Positions 24,381-36,220 of a stretch of DNA of 64,000 nt are shown piece after piece. The position numbers and the translations under genes are program-made. This DNA is from Desmodesmus armatus (Eukaryota > Chlorophyta > Chlorophyceae > Sphaeropleales > Scenedesmaceae): positions 340,001 to 404,000 of the forward strand of contig VIIQ02000069.1 in assembly GCA_007449985.2 (NCBI GenBank). Direction: 5' to 3'. Below the pieces are notes generated by a model. It did no database searches. It saw nothing but the letters and a program-made list of their open reading frames with translations, and was not told where the DNA came from. Position 1 is the first letter of the stretch. Every line of letters starts with the position of its first letter.

Positions 24381-25751
24381 CTGCAGAGACATACAACAGC
24401 CACGGAGCCTGCAGTGAGGTTGTTGGCATCACATGGCCCCTCCAACGGCTTCGGGTTTTCGCTCCTGCAACCACTGCCTTGCGGAGCGCATTTGGGTGGG
24501 TGCATGCGCGTGCTGTCTGTACAGTGCTTGCATCAGCACATGAGGCTCCATAGTGCACAGCCACATGGTGCAATGTGCAGCTCGTGCACTCCTTACTTGA
24601 CTAGACCCTGCTCTCCAATATGTTTGCCCCCGCTCCCCTCTCGCTTTCCTTTCCCCAACCCCTTCCCAATGTCCTCAAGGCCGTTGCTGCCCTCCCGTCG
24701 GCTCGTAAAAGGTGGTGCACAGATCCACCAAATGCAGTCAATACCTAGCTGCAACCTCGTGGGAGCCTTGCAGCGCAGCACTGCATCGTAGCCCCCCCCC
24801 CCCCACACACACACACCCCTCCTTACATACCCTGTGCAAGGTCCCCCCTCCCCCTAGCCAAAATTGACGGGAGACAACCCACCAGTTGATGCCGTCCATG
24901 AATCCTGGCAGGACAGGTGGTGCATCTCTGCCAGGCTGGCCTTGGCCCCCACTAATCAGGGGTGGTGGTTGTGGGGTAGGTGGTGACGGTGAGGGGTCAC
25001 TGCCTGTGTGTTTGGAGGCTTGTAAGGGTTCCAGCTGGTTTCTGCTGGGCCTATTCTGCTGCTGCCACTGCAAGTGTGTGGTCAGGTGGGGCGCCCAGTG
25101 GGTTGGGGGTGCACGTGCAACAGCTGATGGGCGGTGGATGTGGCGACAGCATTTCCTGCAGGATGTGTCAAGTCTGGAAGCACGCATGGTGCACATGTGG
25201 GAATGTGATGTGCTTGAACAGTTGGCTGCGGAGGGGCGGTGTACACCTGGTCACAATGTTGTAACGGTCACTTTCAGGTTTCAGGGTGTGGATGTCCTGC
25301 AGTGCTGTTCAACTATGCATGACCTTGTAGACTGCATGGTGTTTGCTTATTCAACGTGCAGGGCAAACTTGTTCACAGTCCGAACTTGTCTCGGTCAGGC
25401 AGCAGACTGCTTGACAGTTCAGCAGCAGCAAACACAGGGAGGAGCTCAGCAGCCTAGGGAGGCTACACAAGTACAACCTTGGGCTCTTTGGGTGAGCTCT
25501 TTCCTGCTTGGGTAGGCCCAGCCGCTTCCATGTGTGCATTCACGTTGTGCTCGAAGTGATCTGAGGTCTGTGCTAGCGTGTTGGCCTCAGTAGCCTTCAT
25601 GCATGGTTTCGACACTCTTGATGATGTCCCTTTGTTTACCTCGTATGGCTAGTTGGGATCCCCCCTGCTTTTTCAGACACCAGCAGTTTTGTTCGTTACA
25701 CCAGTGTTGATCGTTGCTCTCGTGCTGTGTGTCTGCAGCTGGGCAGCAGCA
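24381..25751. other. Region between divergent genes, no gene assigned
   Basis: Should contain the 5' end of the protease gene (minus) and the promoter and leader of RAD23 (plus). A poly(C) tract lies at 24792-24804. An open plus-strand frame, 24886-25515, has no recognisable domain, and parts of the opposite strand are equally open, so I do not call it. Confidence 0.35.
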
Positions 25752-28700
25752 ATGAAGCTCACGTTCAGGACCATCAAGGGCACGACCTTCAACCTCGATG
25801 CGGAGCCCACCACCTCTGTGGGCGACCTGAAGGCTGCCCTTGAAGCAGCACAGGGCCCCAGCATGCCAAAAGACCTTGTGAAGCTGGTGTATAAGGGGAA
25901 GGTGCTGGAGGACAACAGCAAGGCTATCTCGGAGTACAGCGTCGATGAGAGTGGCTTCCTCGTGGTCTTTGTGCAGAAGGCCCCTGCAGCAAAGCCCGCA
26001 GCAGCAACAGGAGGCACATCCAGCGCACAGCCTGCAGCTCCCGAGGTGGGTCCTGCATGCATGGCCAGTAGCAGCTGATGCATGCGTAACGTGATTTTGC
26101 AGGACGGGCATGTCTTGCTGCACGACCGCTTTTGCATGGTTGAGGACAGCAGCTGGGTTGTCTCTCTCTGTGTGTGTGGGGGGGGGGGGGGTGCGGGGCG
26201 CTTCCGACAGGACAGCACAGCAGTGCGCACAGCGTCAGTGGCAGACAAGTTGCAATCAGCGGTGCGATCTTGTAGCGCCTCTTGCCAGCAGTTCCCGGTT
26301 GCAGAGGGCTGACAAGGTCGTGCGGCAGAACGCAGCTGCACTGTGGGGTAGCTGTGCCGTGCCTTTTGGAGCAGCAGTGCAAATGATGACGACGGGTTCA
26401 CTAGGTGTGTTGTTTGTGTGGGAAGGTGGATGTCTGGGTTGGGGACCGTTGACATTGGTCTCACACAGCACAGCAAATCGGTGTGTCTGTGGTTGCAGCA
26501 GAGTGCATCAAGCTGTGCAACGGTGCACCGCCTTTGAAGGTCACCAGCAGATGCACGTGGCTCCGCTCATCCTTTGTGTGCACCGTTGTCCTGCTTGTTG
26601 CTGTGTGACACACTGCGAATCGCTGTTGCCGGACTGACACACTTCTCTAAGCGCTGAGAAGGGGGAAGGGTGAGCACTGCCACAGCAGAGCAGAGCTGGC
26701 TTGGTTGGGTTGCAGGGCAGTGCGCGTAGAGTAGCGGATGCTATGTGACTTGCTGCGGTTCTGATGTGGCAGCGCTCACCCCTTCTCCCCCGATTCCAGG
26801 TCCCGGGTAAGTGTGTCAGCATATAGGACATAGGCTTGTTCTGTACGCACACACACTCACCCGGGGCCTGGAATCGGGGGAGGGGGGGGGGTGAGCACTG
26901 CCACACCGAACACAGCATGTGGGTTGGATTTGTTGCTGATCAGTGCGTTTAGGGCTGAGATTTTGTGTGCCCCATCACTTGTGCTACTGCAAGGGCAGGA
27001 GGCTCACGAGCCTCGGCACTCGACACACTTGTGCTGCGATAGGATGCCCTTGTTAGGCGATCTGCAATGCATGCACACGGGGGGTTGGGGTGAGGAGCAT
27101 TGAATGCTGTGTGACACACTGCGGCATGTTCTGTGCGCACACGCTCCGGGGTGTGGGAAGGGGGGGGGGTCATAAGCATTGCCACAGGGGAACAGCGCAG
27201 GGGAGTTTGCAGAGCAGTACATCCAGGGCTGAAAGTGTTTGTACGTCGCCTAGCTTGGCCGATGCAAGCGCAGGAGGCTCAAAAGGGGTCCGCACTCAAA
27301 ACACATTTGTGCTGCGTTTGGCTGCACGTTGTTAGGTGGTCTGTAAAGCATGCACAGGGAAGGGGGGTCCAGGTTTGTAAGCATCAATCACTGCAGTGCA
27401 TGGTGTGCTGGGTGGTCGCAAAGCAGCGCACTTAGGGGCACAACCCTGTGCAGCCTTGGGGCGGCCTGCAATTTTCAGGCTGCCTGCATTCGTACCATGT
27501 GCAAACTCTGCGTGTGTTATCAGCATATGGAGCGCATGTATGCGTACATGTGTATGTAGTGACTGTTGTTATGGTAGGGGGTGCATGCATCGTCACAGTG
27601 AAGCAGGGGGCGGGGAAGGTGGAGGCATGCTTACTGCACAGCCAGATGTGGCAGTTAAGTTTGCAACGTAGTGTGTTCAGTGGCGCAAGGCTGTGGATCG
27701 CTTCTTTCCCTGCATGGGAGAGCAGACGGCTCACAAGCTTGAGTTGTTGGGTACACTGTGCTGAATGGCAATTTGCAGACCCTGCAGGTCACACACACGC
27801 TGCAAGGCGCGGGTGGTGGTGGTGGTGGTGGTGGTGCTGTGTGCGAATAGACACAGCAGGTTAGAGCGCGCAGTGTTAGAAGGGTTGCAGCGCAACGCAG
27901 TTTGTTGGAAGGTATTGGCCTGCGGTTGCAATTTGTCTCGTAGTGTACAGAGGTCCTCAACAGGCTGCAGTCTTTGCTGCGACAGCTGCAGCGTGTTGGT
28001 TTCACCCCTCGACACTCCCTAGGCATGCTCTACTGGAGGTGCTTAGACCAAACAGATGGCATGACATTGTGTGCGGCGGTCAGCCGCGGAGCCGTGTGCT
28101 CAGCTGCACGACCTTGTGACATATCTATGCCGCTGTCGGGCGCGTTAGGAGATTGGCCACAAGTTCGTGCGGCTAAGTGCACTGCTCTGCAGCACGCTGC
28201 TCCATCTGTTTTGTTCCGTTGCGCATCAGCCAGCATGCTGCTCAACGCATGTATGGCGGTGGGTGTGGTGGTGGAGAGGCGTCATGCGTATGATGGGCTC
28301 CAATGCAACCCTCGTACAGCAAACACGCCAAAGGCCGGCTGCTTCAAACACTCTTGGCTGACCGTTTTCCCCTCTTGTTGCTCATGCTGCCCATTCACTG
28401 TGTTCTGCGCAGGCCAGTGCCCTCAGATATGCAAGTGGACGCCCCCGCAGCACCCACACAGGCCAAGGGCTGCCCTGCTAACACCCTTGCCTGACTGCTT
28501 CTCTCCCTGCTTCTCGTGCTGCCCTTTTCTGTGTTCTGCGCAGGCCAGTGCCCCCTCAGACATGCAAGTGGACGCCCCCGCAGCAGCAGCACCCACACCC
28601 GCTGCAGCAGCGCCCCCCGCTGCAGCAGCAGCAGGAGAGGGTGCAGCAGCAGCAGGGGCCGCAGCAGGTGCAGCAGCAGCAGGAGAGCCGGAGGATCCGT

Positions 28701-31700
28701 ACTCAGCAGCAGCAAGCCACCTGCTGACCGGCAATGCCCTTGAGCAGGCTGTCACTGGCATGATTGAGATGGGCTTCCCAAGGGAGGAGGTGATGCGAGC
28801 GATGCGTGCTGCATACAACAACCCCGAGCGCGCAGTGGAGTACCTCATGTCAGGTGGGTAAGGGTTTGTCAAGTTTGCGTATGGTTGGTTGTTTTTTGTA
28901 GGTTGGTTGTTTTTTGTAGGGTTCTGGCAGGGTATGGAGAGGCGATGTCTCACTCAGGCACAGTCCAGCAGACAGTGCTCACACGGCTGACCACTCTGGC
29001 AGATGTGCTGGCAAAGTTTGGGTTTAGGGTTTAGGGTTTTGAGGGACTTGGCGAGGGATGGAGAGGGGGGCGTCACTTGAAAGCCAGAGGCACCTACTAC
29101 ACCACCGGGCGGATATCAAACTTGTGCGGCAAACAGGCCTGTGTGCGCATAGGTGTGTCGGGCGACGCTCAACACCTGGCATCAAAGGACGTCTCACCGT
29201 CTTTGTGATGGTGCCTAGGTGGGCTCTGGTGCCTTTTGCGGCTAGCGGCAGGTCTTAGGGCATTACCAAATTCACTGAAGTTTAGCAGGCTTTTGTGGGC
29301 TTGGTGGTGTAGAAGCTTTTGTGCAGGGTGCAGCTGCACATGTGCTGGGCACCGTCCTTATCTAGGCACCACTAGCTGAACTGTCGCACACAAAGCGGTG
29401 CATCAGGGTCAAGAAGGGTCCAGTGCCTGGCTCCTGTGTGTCCCTCTTGGCCTTTGCCAGATCCAAAGCCTCGAAGGGACCTGCAGATGTCTGGCATTGG
29501 CCCAATTTTTTGCATGACACTGCATACCATGAGGCAGACAGCAGACTTGGGTGATGGGCATATGCATGCCGGGTTCGTCATATCGACCTGCACTGGCACA
29601 TCACCAGGCAGACTGTTATCATAAGGGCGTTCGTGTGCAGGTTTGTCAAGCGAGCCTCGGCTCCTGGCATCCTACGGCAGATCACAGGTTTTGTGATAAT
29701 ACCCTCTGATGTTGGGTGCTGGGCTTGGTTCGGCAGGACTTGGAGCACTAGTGCTGCCAGCAGCCCCCCCCCCCCCGCTCGTGTTCTGTGCAGCCATCGG
29801 AGGAGTTGTGAAGGGGTTGTGAGAGGACACTGAAGTTCAGCAGGCTTCTGAGGGCTGGGTGTAGTCTGCCGCAGCCTGCATATGCTGGGCATAAACCATT
29901 CCAGGCACTGCCGGTTGAATTAGTAGAGTGAGCGGGACAGGCACAATGTATGCGAAGGGGGTGGGAGTGGGGTAGTCAAGAGGGTGCTAGTACCTGGCAT
30001 CTGGGGGTTCTGCTGCTCTAGTCTTTTGATATCATCAGAGGCTTCGCAGAACCCACAGATGGCTGGCACTGGCACATCGTCGGACATGACTCTGCACCAT
30101 GACAAGGGATATGGCAGATGTGTGCAAGAAGGCAGGGGCTCTCAGGTTTGTCTGGCGAAGGTGGGCTCCTGGCATCAGTGGGGTCTGCCATGTTCCTGTG
30201 ATGTAGCCCTCTGATGCTGGGCACTGACCTTTGCTAGGCAGGACCCAAGGCATCAGTGCTACCAGCAGCACGCCCAATGTGTTTTGCGCAGGCAAGGGAG
30301 GGGTCGTGAAGGGTTTCTACAGATGACACAGACTTTTACAGGCTTTTTTGTGGGCTGGGTGTAGTCTGCCGCAGCCTGCAATTATCTGCATGGGGCACTC
30401 TCTAGGCACTACCGTTGGAAGTACTATTCAAGCAAAGGGGTTGAAGTGGGGTCGGCAAGAGGGTGCCAGTACCCGGCATTTGGGGGTTCTGCTGCAGGCT
30501 TGACATCATCTGAGGCTTGTTGGCAGAACCCACAGATGGCTGCCACTGGCCCAACTTTGGACATGACTCTGCACCACCACAAGGCAGATGAAAAATGTGT
30601 GCAAAATGGCATGGGGGTGTGCAAGGTTTGTCAAGCGAGCAGCTGACACCTGAAGGTGCTGCACATTTCATGTGATGGCGCCTTCTGATGCTGGGCGCTG
30701 GGCTTCGCTAGACAGTACCCAGGGAACTAGGTACTGCCAGTGAGCACACCGCCAGCATTACATGCAGCTTTGGGGGGGGGTGCGCATGGCCGGAGGCTTC
30801 TGTGGGCTTGGTGGGTTCACCACAGTACAGCTTGCACCTGTTGGGCGATGCACTACCTGGAATCATTGGGACAGAATGCATGCAGAAGGGGCAAAGCAGG
30901 GTTATCCAGAGGGCAGCAGTACCCCACATCTGCAGATTCTGCGCTAGCCGTTAGCTCTTGGCCAGCGGCTGAACACAACCTGCAGTTTCTGGGTTCTGGT
31001 GCTGACTCCGGCAGGCCCTGCACACCACCAGTTGGTCATTCAAGTTGTTTGGGGGGGGGGGGTTCTTGAGCATCGTTTACTTGAGGGATGCTGACATCAG
31101 GTGCCTGCAGGCCCGGACGCCTGGTGAGCATGCAGACTCTGGGCTGTCAATTGATATCTTTGGGGGCTGCCCTCTCTTCCCAGGATAGCTCAGTCTTTTC
31201 AAACACAGGCAAAGATCGGCACGGCATGTTCGTTGCTACGTACGTAGCACTAAGAGTCGGTGAACTCTTACCGGCTTCACACTGACCTCCTCAAGGCCAT
31301 TGTCTTGGGCATCCTAAATGGGAATGACAGAGTAATGTGCAGGGCACACAAGACTTCTCAGGGCTGCCGTGTGGGGCTGTGCTTGGCTGTTGTGCGCCTC
31401 AACCAGCACATGCACCTGTAGGATCCAGGCGCACAAATGTCAGGCACAGCCCCCGCACATGGTGCATGTTGTGTATTATTGCTACCTCCTCCCTCACTCG
31501 TCCTGGCTCGCTTTTGTCTGTCTAGAGTGGAGTGGCATTTGCTGTGCATTTTCCTTATTAAGAAATCGTCTTGTTTTGGACGGGCACATACGATCTTATC
31601 AGCGCTGTCATGAGCGGGACTGTACTTGGCCTTTGTGGGTCTCTGTTGGTCTGCTTTTCAGCTCGAGCGAGACCCACAAATATCAGGCACTGCCCCTGCA

Positions 31701-34700
31701 CATGGTGCCTGTGGTGTATTCTTGCTGTCTCCTCCCTCACTTGCCTTGGGCTCCATTCTGCCTGTCCTGAGTCTTAGGTGGAGCAGTCATATGCTGGGCA
31801 CTGAGCTTATGCAGACATTGCCCAGAACAGTCTCCGTCCTGCTGCGGAAGGACACATAGCATGTCATCAGCGCTGTCACGAGGGGGGCTGTACTTGGCCT
31901 GTGTGGATCGTGGGCAGGACCTTTCAAGCTTGCACCAGACCCGCAAATGTCAGGCTCGGCCCCCGCACATTGTGCTTCAGGTGTATCATCGCTGTCTCAT
32001 GACTCCCTCGCCTTTGGCTCCATTCTGTTTGCGCCAAGTGAAGCGGGGATATGCTGGGCACTGAAGTTCTACTGACATTGTTCCAAGCACCCTCAGCTAG
32101 GGATCATCCTGTTGTGGAGGGGCACATACAATCTTGCCAGTGCTGTCGTGAGTGGGGCTGTACTTGGCCTTAGTGGTCTCATGCTCGTCTGCTTTCCAAG
32201 CTGGCGCCAGACCCACAAATGTCAGGCACTGCCCCTGCACATGGCGCTCGAGCTGTGCCCTGCTACTCCAATCGTTGCTGCGCTTTGCTCCCTCCTCCCT
32301 TGCCTTATGACGTAGCACCCATGTTGGCTGACCCCCCCCCCCCCCCCCCGCCCCGGGCTGCACCTCTTGCAGCACATACAGAGTCAGAAGCCCATCGTGC
32401 AGCCTGTGGTACAGCCTGGGCAGCAGCAGCAGCTGGCGGCCCCGCGCACATGCCCATTCCGTCTCTCCTTTGTTCTTTGTATCTGGTTATATTTGCCACA
32501 TCGCAGCCTTCCTCCCTCCCCCCCCCCTCCCCCTGGCTTGCATCACCATTCACTCAAGTCTTGCACTGCACCCTTCCTCTCACGAATGTGCAGGCATCCC
32601 AGAGTCAGCTGCCCATCGTGCAGCAGGTGGTGCACCCCCCGCAGCAGCAGCAGCTGGCGGCCCAGCAGCAGCAGCAGCACCCGCAGCAGGAGGCGCAGCA
32701 GCAGCAGCACCAGCCGCCGGGGGTGCTGCACCCGCCGCTGCTGGCCCCCCTGCCCCCCAAGCCTTTGACATGTTTGGCGGGGGTGGTGGTGCTGGTGGGG
32801 TGGTGGTGCTGGGGCTGGTGCGGGTGGGGGTGCACCAGCAGGAGGGGGTGCTGGTGCTGGAGGTGCACTGGAGGCGCTGAGGGGGTCCCCTCAGATGCAG
32901 ATGCTGCGCCGCGCTGTGATGGCCAACCCCGAGCTACTGGGCCCTATGCTGCAGGTGGGTTTGTGGTGTTCTTTTGTTGGTGAGGGGATTTTTCTGGGGG
33001 GGGGGGGTTCGGGTAACTGTGGATGTGGGCGAGTTGTGGTGCTGGTGGGGGTGGCGGTGCTGGGGCTGGTGCAGGTGCGGGTGCAGCAGCATCGAGGGGT
33101 GCGGGTGCTGGAGGTGCGCTGGAGGCATTGAGGGGTTCGCCTCAGATGCAGATGCTGCGCTGTGATGGCAAAGTCTGAAGCTACTGGGCCCCATGCTGCA
33201 GGTGGGTAGTTGGGGGTGCTGGTGATGCGTCACTGCCATAGGGCTTGATCCTGATGTTTGGGATCTGGTGTCATCATCAACAAAGTTGACCACAAACTAC
33301 CGCTAAACTACCAGACGTCATGCCCAATACTAATGCGGCTCCAGTGTGGACTTGTAGCTGGGGGGCTGTAGTTGATGCGCTGGGGGTTCTGGACATTCCT
33401 TGTGCATCCACCCCAGCTCTTGTGCTCAAGGTCAGCACACGTTTGTCATGTGGGCTGGTGCTGGTCCCCAAGGGCAGTGAAGGAGCTGATGGTATTGTGG
33501 CATTGGTATGGTTTTGTGGGAGATCTGTCCTTTCAAGCCCTTGAGTGCTGGTGGCGCTGTGTTTTGGTGGGTGTGTGTTGGGGGGGGGGTGCACAGTTTT
33601 TTTGGGGAGAGTGATCCTCTGAGGCTTGCATAACACCCACTGCTTGTGCAAGATGGCATTGTGGACATACATCTGGCCCTAGCGTGGACCTGGTTCAAAG
33701 AGAGATGGGTAGATGCACCGGGTGTGTCGAACACTGCCTGTGCTTCCATCCGTATCTCCCTGGCGAGGTCAGCGTGCTGGTGTGATGTGGCTGGCCTCCT
33801 GCAAGTGCAGTTGAGGAGCAACTGTGGGCACACAGCAGGGGGTAGGGGTGTAGGGTAACTTTCAACCCTAGTCCTCATTTTGGCTCGAAGGTTCTGAGTA
33901 GTTTGAAGGACCTGGGTAATTTCACATGCTAGTGACCTGCAGGTCATCTATGTCATGTTGAGTAAACCCACTCTGCTTTTTGCCGGCCTGCCTGCTGACT
34001 GGCAGAACAGAAGGGAAAAACGCCTGGTTATTTTTTGGGGTTTTGGTGCAGGGTAAAGTGGCATGAACAGTCTACCGCTGCCAGGCTGCACCACCAAGCT
34101 GGGTATGGGTCGGATAGCCTGGAGAAGGGTGGGTGGGGGGTGTTGAGTAGATGCACCTGCTGATGACAACAATTTAGTTTCTCTTTGGGGGCAATGCCAA
34201 GCGCCATTTTGGTGGCAGGTGGAGGTGCTTGGTGGTGATGTCCAGCATGTCCAGCTTGCAACCAGCTAGGACACACCACCACACATCGTCCACCCACCAC
34301 CGCCAATGCACAAAGCATTGCTTGGCCATTGTTTATGTAGTGTTGGACAGCTTCGAGAACGGGGGTGTTGAGAAGGTGCACCTGCGGGTGCAGCAGGTAC
34401 AACAGCACCAATGAAAACAGCTCCGTGGGGAGGGGGGAGGTGCCAAGTGCCATGTTGGTGGCAGGTGGAGGTGCTTGGTGGTGATGGGCTGCATTGTGAA
34501 GCACAAGCAAGACTCACCACCACACACTGCCCATCCGCCACCGCCAAGGTAAGTCGTTCCCTGTGTTGTGCAGGATGTAAACCCAGCCCATTTTGTGGCG
34601 GCTTGCCTGTTGACTGGTAGTTTTCCCATTGTAGGGAATTGCCGAGTGCCTGGCTGGCTGTGGGTTACTGGTGCGAGGTGAATTGGCACGAACAGTCTAC

Positions 34701-35405
34701 CACTTCCAGGCTGCACCACCGAGTTGGGTGTGGGTTGACTAGTTTCAAGGGTGGACTGTGTACGTTGAGTAGGTGCACCTGCTGGCGACAACACCTCCTG
34801 TGTGTGGCAATGCCAAGCGCCATGGTGGTAGGTGGAGGTGCTTAGTGGTGATGTCCAACATGCGACCAACAGCCAGGACACACCACCACACATCGCCCAC
34901 ACACAACTGCCACGGCACAATGCATTGCTGTGCCCATTGTTTTATCTAGCGTTGGTGATCCCTGTTGGTGGGTGCAATTGTGTATCATCAAGTGCCTGCC
35001 CCAGGCACTAGCAACCAGCAGGTAGCTGCTTGGTTGGTGGGGCGCATGCGATGCATAATGCACATGACCACCAAGCACCCACCACCACCCGCACCACCTT
35101 GGCATGCACTGGTCTGATGCCATCGCCCATGTTGTGCATAGGCGGTCGCATCAGACCAGTGCACGCCAACGGTGACTGCTGCTGCGGCTGCTGCTTCAGC
35201 CCCCCGCCCTCTGTGCACTTGTAGGAACTTGTTTGCCAGGATCCCGCCCTGCAGGAGCAGCTCCGGGCCAACCAGGGGGGTTCTTGTGCAGGTCTTCTCT
35301 CATCTCCTCTCCGTCTTATCGCACTCCCTCTCGTATTCACTTTCTCCCATCCTAAAGGCTGTAAAAACACTCCTCGGCGTTCTGCTGCTGCTGCTGCAAC
35401 CTGTC

Positions 35406-35437
<32 letters not shown>

Positions 35438-36220
35438 ATACACAGGAGCTTCGTCGCCAGGACCCTGCTCTGCTGCAGCAGATATAGGCCAACCAGGGGA
35501 AGTACACCGCCACCCCCACCCCACCCAAAAACTCCTCCCCATCCATCCTCGCCCTCGGCTGCTGTTTTTACCCCGGGCAATAACGTTTGCTGCTGCTGTT
35601 GCCCTTTGCCTTGCGAAACCCGTTGCCTTGCAGGAGCTTCGTCGCCAGGACCCCGCCCTGCTGCAGCAGATTCAGGCCAACCAGGGCGAGTTTATGCGCA
35701 TGGTGATGGAGGGCCCTGGTGAGGGTGAGGGCGATGACATGGCTGAGCTGCTGCAGGCAATGGCTGGAGGAGCAGGGGGCGCAGGCGGCCTGCCCCCAGG
35801 TGTTGTGCAGGTGGGTTACACTGTAGCTGTCGTCATGCATCAGGGAGGCATGCTGGAGTCGTCCTGGCTGCTGTGCATGACACTGGGTCATAGCCTATGT
35901 GGTCGTTTGTTTGGGGTGCCGGGGGCTGCGCGACTCTGCATTTGATTGTTGCCCGTACTTGCGCACTTGCATGCTGCTGCTGCCACACCCGCCAGGTCGA
36001 CACCTTTGAGAGGTTCAAACATGCTTGTGTCATGTGTGTCACCTGCTGCTGCTGCTGCTGCTGACAGATCGAGCTCACAGAGGCTGACGCTGCTGCCATT
36101 GAGCGGTTGCAGGGGCTGGGCTTTGACCGTGACTCGTGCATAGAGGCCTACCTGGCGTGTGACAAGAATGAGGAGATCGCAGCCAACTACCTGCTGGAGG
36201 AGGGCTTTGGGGGCGACTAA
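25752..36220 (+). CDS. RAD23: RAD23 ubiquitin-receptor / nucleotide-excision-repair protein
   Basis: Shuttles ubiquitinated proteins to the 26S proteasome and stabilises XPC/Rad4 in nucleotide excision repair. Exons: 25752-26045 (UBL domain, [18 protein letters not shown]..), 28544-28853 (Ala/Pro linker and UBA1, [20 protein letters not shown]), 32594-32954 (SGIPES, Ala/Gly linker, then [20 protein letters not shown], start of the XPC-binding domain), 35634-35810 ([20 protein letters not shown], its second half) and 36068-36220 (UBA2, ending [11 protein letters not shown]). Domain order and about 430 aa are typical. Phases fit if one G is restored at 32797-32800. Three introns are 2-3.6 kb and built of tandem repeats, unusually large next to 294-361 nt exons. 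Several exon edges have decayed copies in the adjacent introns and past the stop. Confidence 0.92.
26650..27370 (+). repeat. Tandem repeats in RAD23 intron 1
   Basis: About 260-bp units that begin with a G-rich block and GTGAGCACTGCCACA or a variant (near 26660, 26890, 27160), followed by shared segments such as GCAGGAGGCTCA. They diverge by substitutions and G-run length. Confidence 0.6.
26768..26902 (+). repeat. Long inverted repeat (hairpin) in RAD23 intron 1
   Basis: Arms about 26768-26816 and 26850-26902, with a spacer of about 34 nt. The centre CCCCCGATTCCAGG pairs with CCTGGAATCGGGGG. Arm identity is about 85-90 percent by eye over about 50 bp. Confidence 0.75.
28381..28500 (+). repeat. 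Decayed duplicate of the acceptor side of RAD23 exon 2
   Basis: TGTTCTGCGCAGGCCAGTGCCC followed by the start that encodes DMQVDAPA occurs at about 28402-28450 and again at the true exon start 28544, a tandem duplication of about 132 bp. The upstream copy soon loses the conserved sequence. Confidence 0.75.
29019..29040 (+). repeat. Short interstitial telomeric repeat (TTTAGGG) in RAD23 intron 2
   Basis: About three tandem TTTAGGG-type units, ending in a degenerate one. Too short to be a chromosome end; it is evidence for the telomere type of this genome. Confidence 0.7.
29090..30740 (+). repeat. About 480-bp tandem repeats in RAD23 intron 2
   Basis: Four diverged units share AGGTTTGTCAAGCGAG or a variant, CTCCTGGCATC, CCCTCTGATG.TGGGC and a TGCCAGCAGC block. 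Landmarks lie near 29115, 29640, 30145 and 30610. Confidence 0.7.
31350..32330 (+). repeat. About 260-bp tandem repeats in RAD23 intron 2
   Basis: Four units share CACAAATGTCAGGCAC or a variant, CCCTGCACATGG, CTCCCTC and GTACTTGGCCT. Landmarks lie near 31435, 31675, 31945 and 32215. A poly(C) tract follows at 32333-32350. Confidence 0.75.
32372..32445 (+). repeat. Decayed duplicate of the start of RAD23 exon 3
   Basis: CAGAGTCAGAAGCCCATCGTGCAGC and the GGCAGCAGCAGCAGCTGGCGG block repeat the true exon start at 32600-32665, about 225 bp upstream, inside the intron. Confidence 0.75.
33000..33205 (+). repeat. Decayed duplicate of the end of RAD23 exon 3
   Basis: Copies the Gly-rich linker and the XPC-binding start (ATGCAGATGCTGCGC .. 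CTACTGGGCCCCATGCTGCAG) with its GTGGGT donor. A deletion breaks the frame, so it is not a usable exon. Confidence 0.8.
34060..34920 (+). repeat. Tandem repeats in RAD23 intron 3
   Basis: Units share GAACAGTCTACC.C.TCCAGGCTG, GCACCTGCTG and GGTGGAGGTGCTT.GTGGTGATG, with landmarks near 34067, 34450 and 34690-34845. Confidence 0.65.
35101..35167 (+). repeat. 20-bp-stem hairpin in RAD23 intron 3
   Basis: GGCATGCACTGGTCTGATGC (35101-35120) pairs with 35148-35167 with one wobble-compatible difference; the loop is 27 nt. Confidence 0.8.
35225..35505 (+). repeat. Two decayed duplicates of the start of RAD23 exon 4
   Basis: Copies at about 35230-35275 and 35442-35505 of the true start at 35634 (GAGCTTCGTCGCCAGGACCC). 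The second still has GAGCTTCGTCGCCAG but an in-frame TAG. Confidence 0.8.

Noticed and set aside
24886..25515. 210-codon open frame on the plus strand
   Set aside because: No recognisable domain, no homologous blocks, and parts of the opposite strand are equally open; GC-rich DNA gives such frames by chance.
29019..29040. Chromosome end
   Set aside because: Only about three TTTAGGG units inside an intron with genes on both sides; an interstitial remnant.
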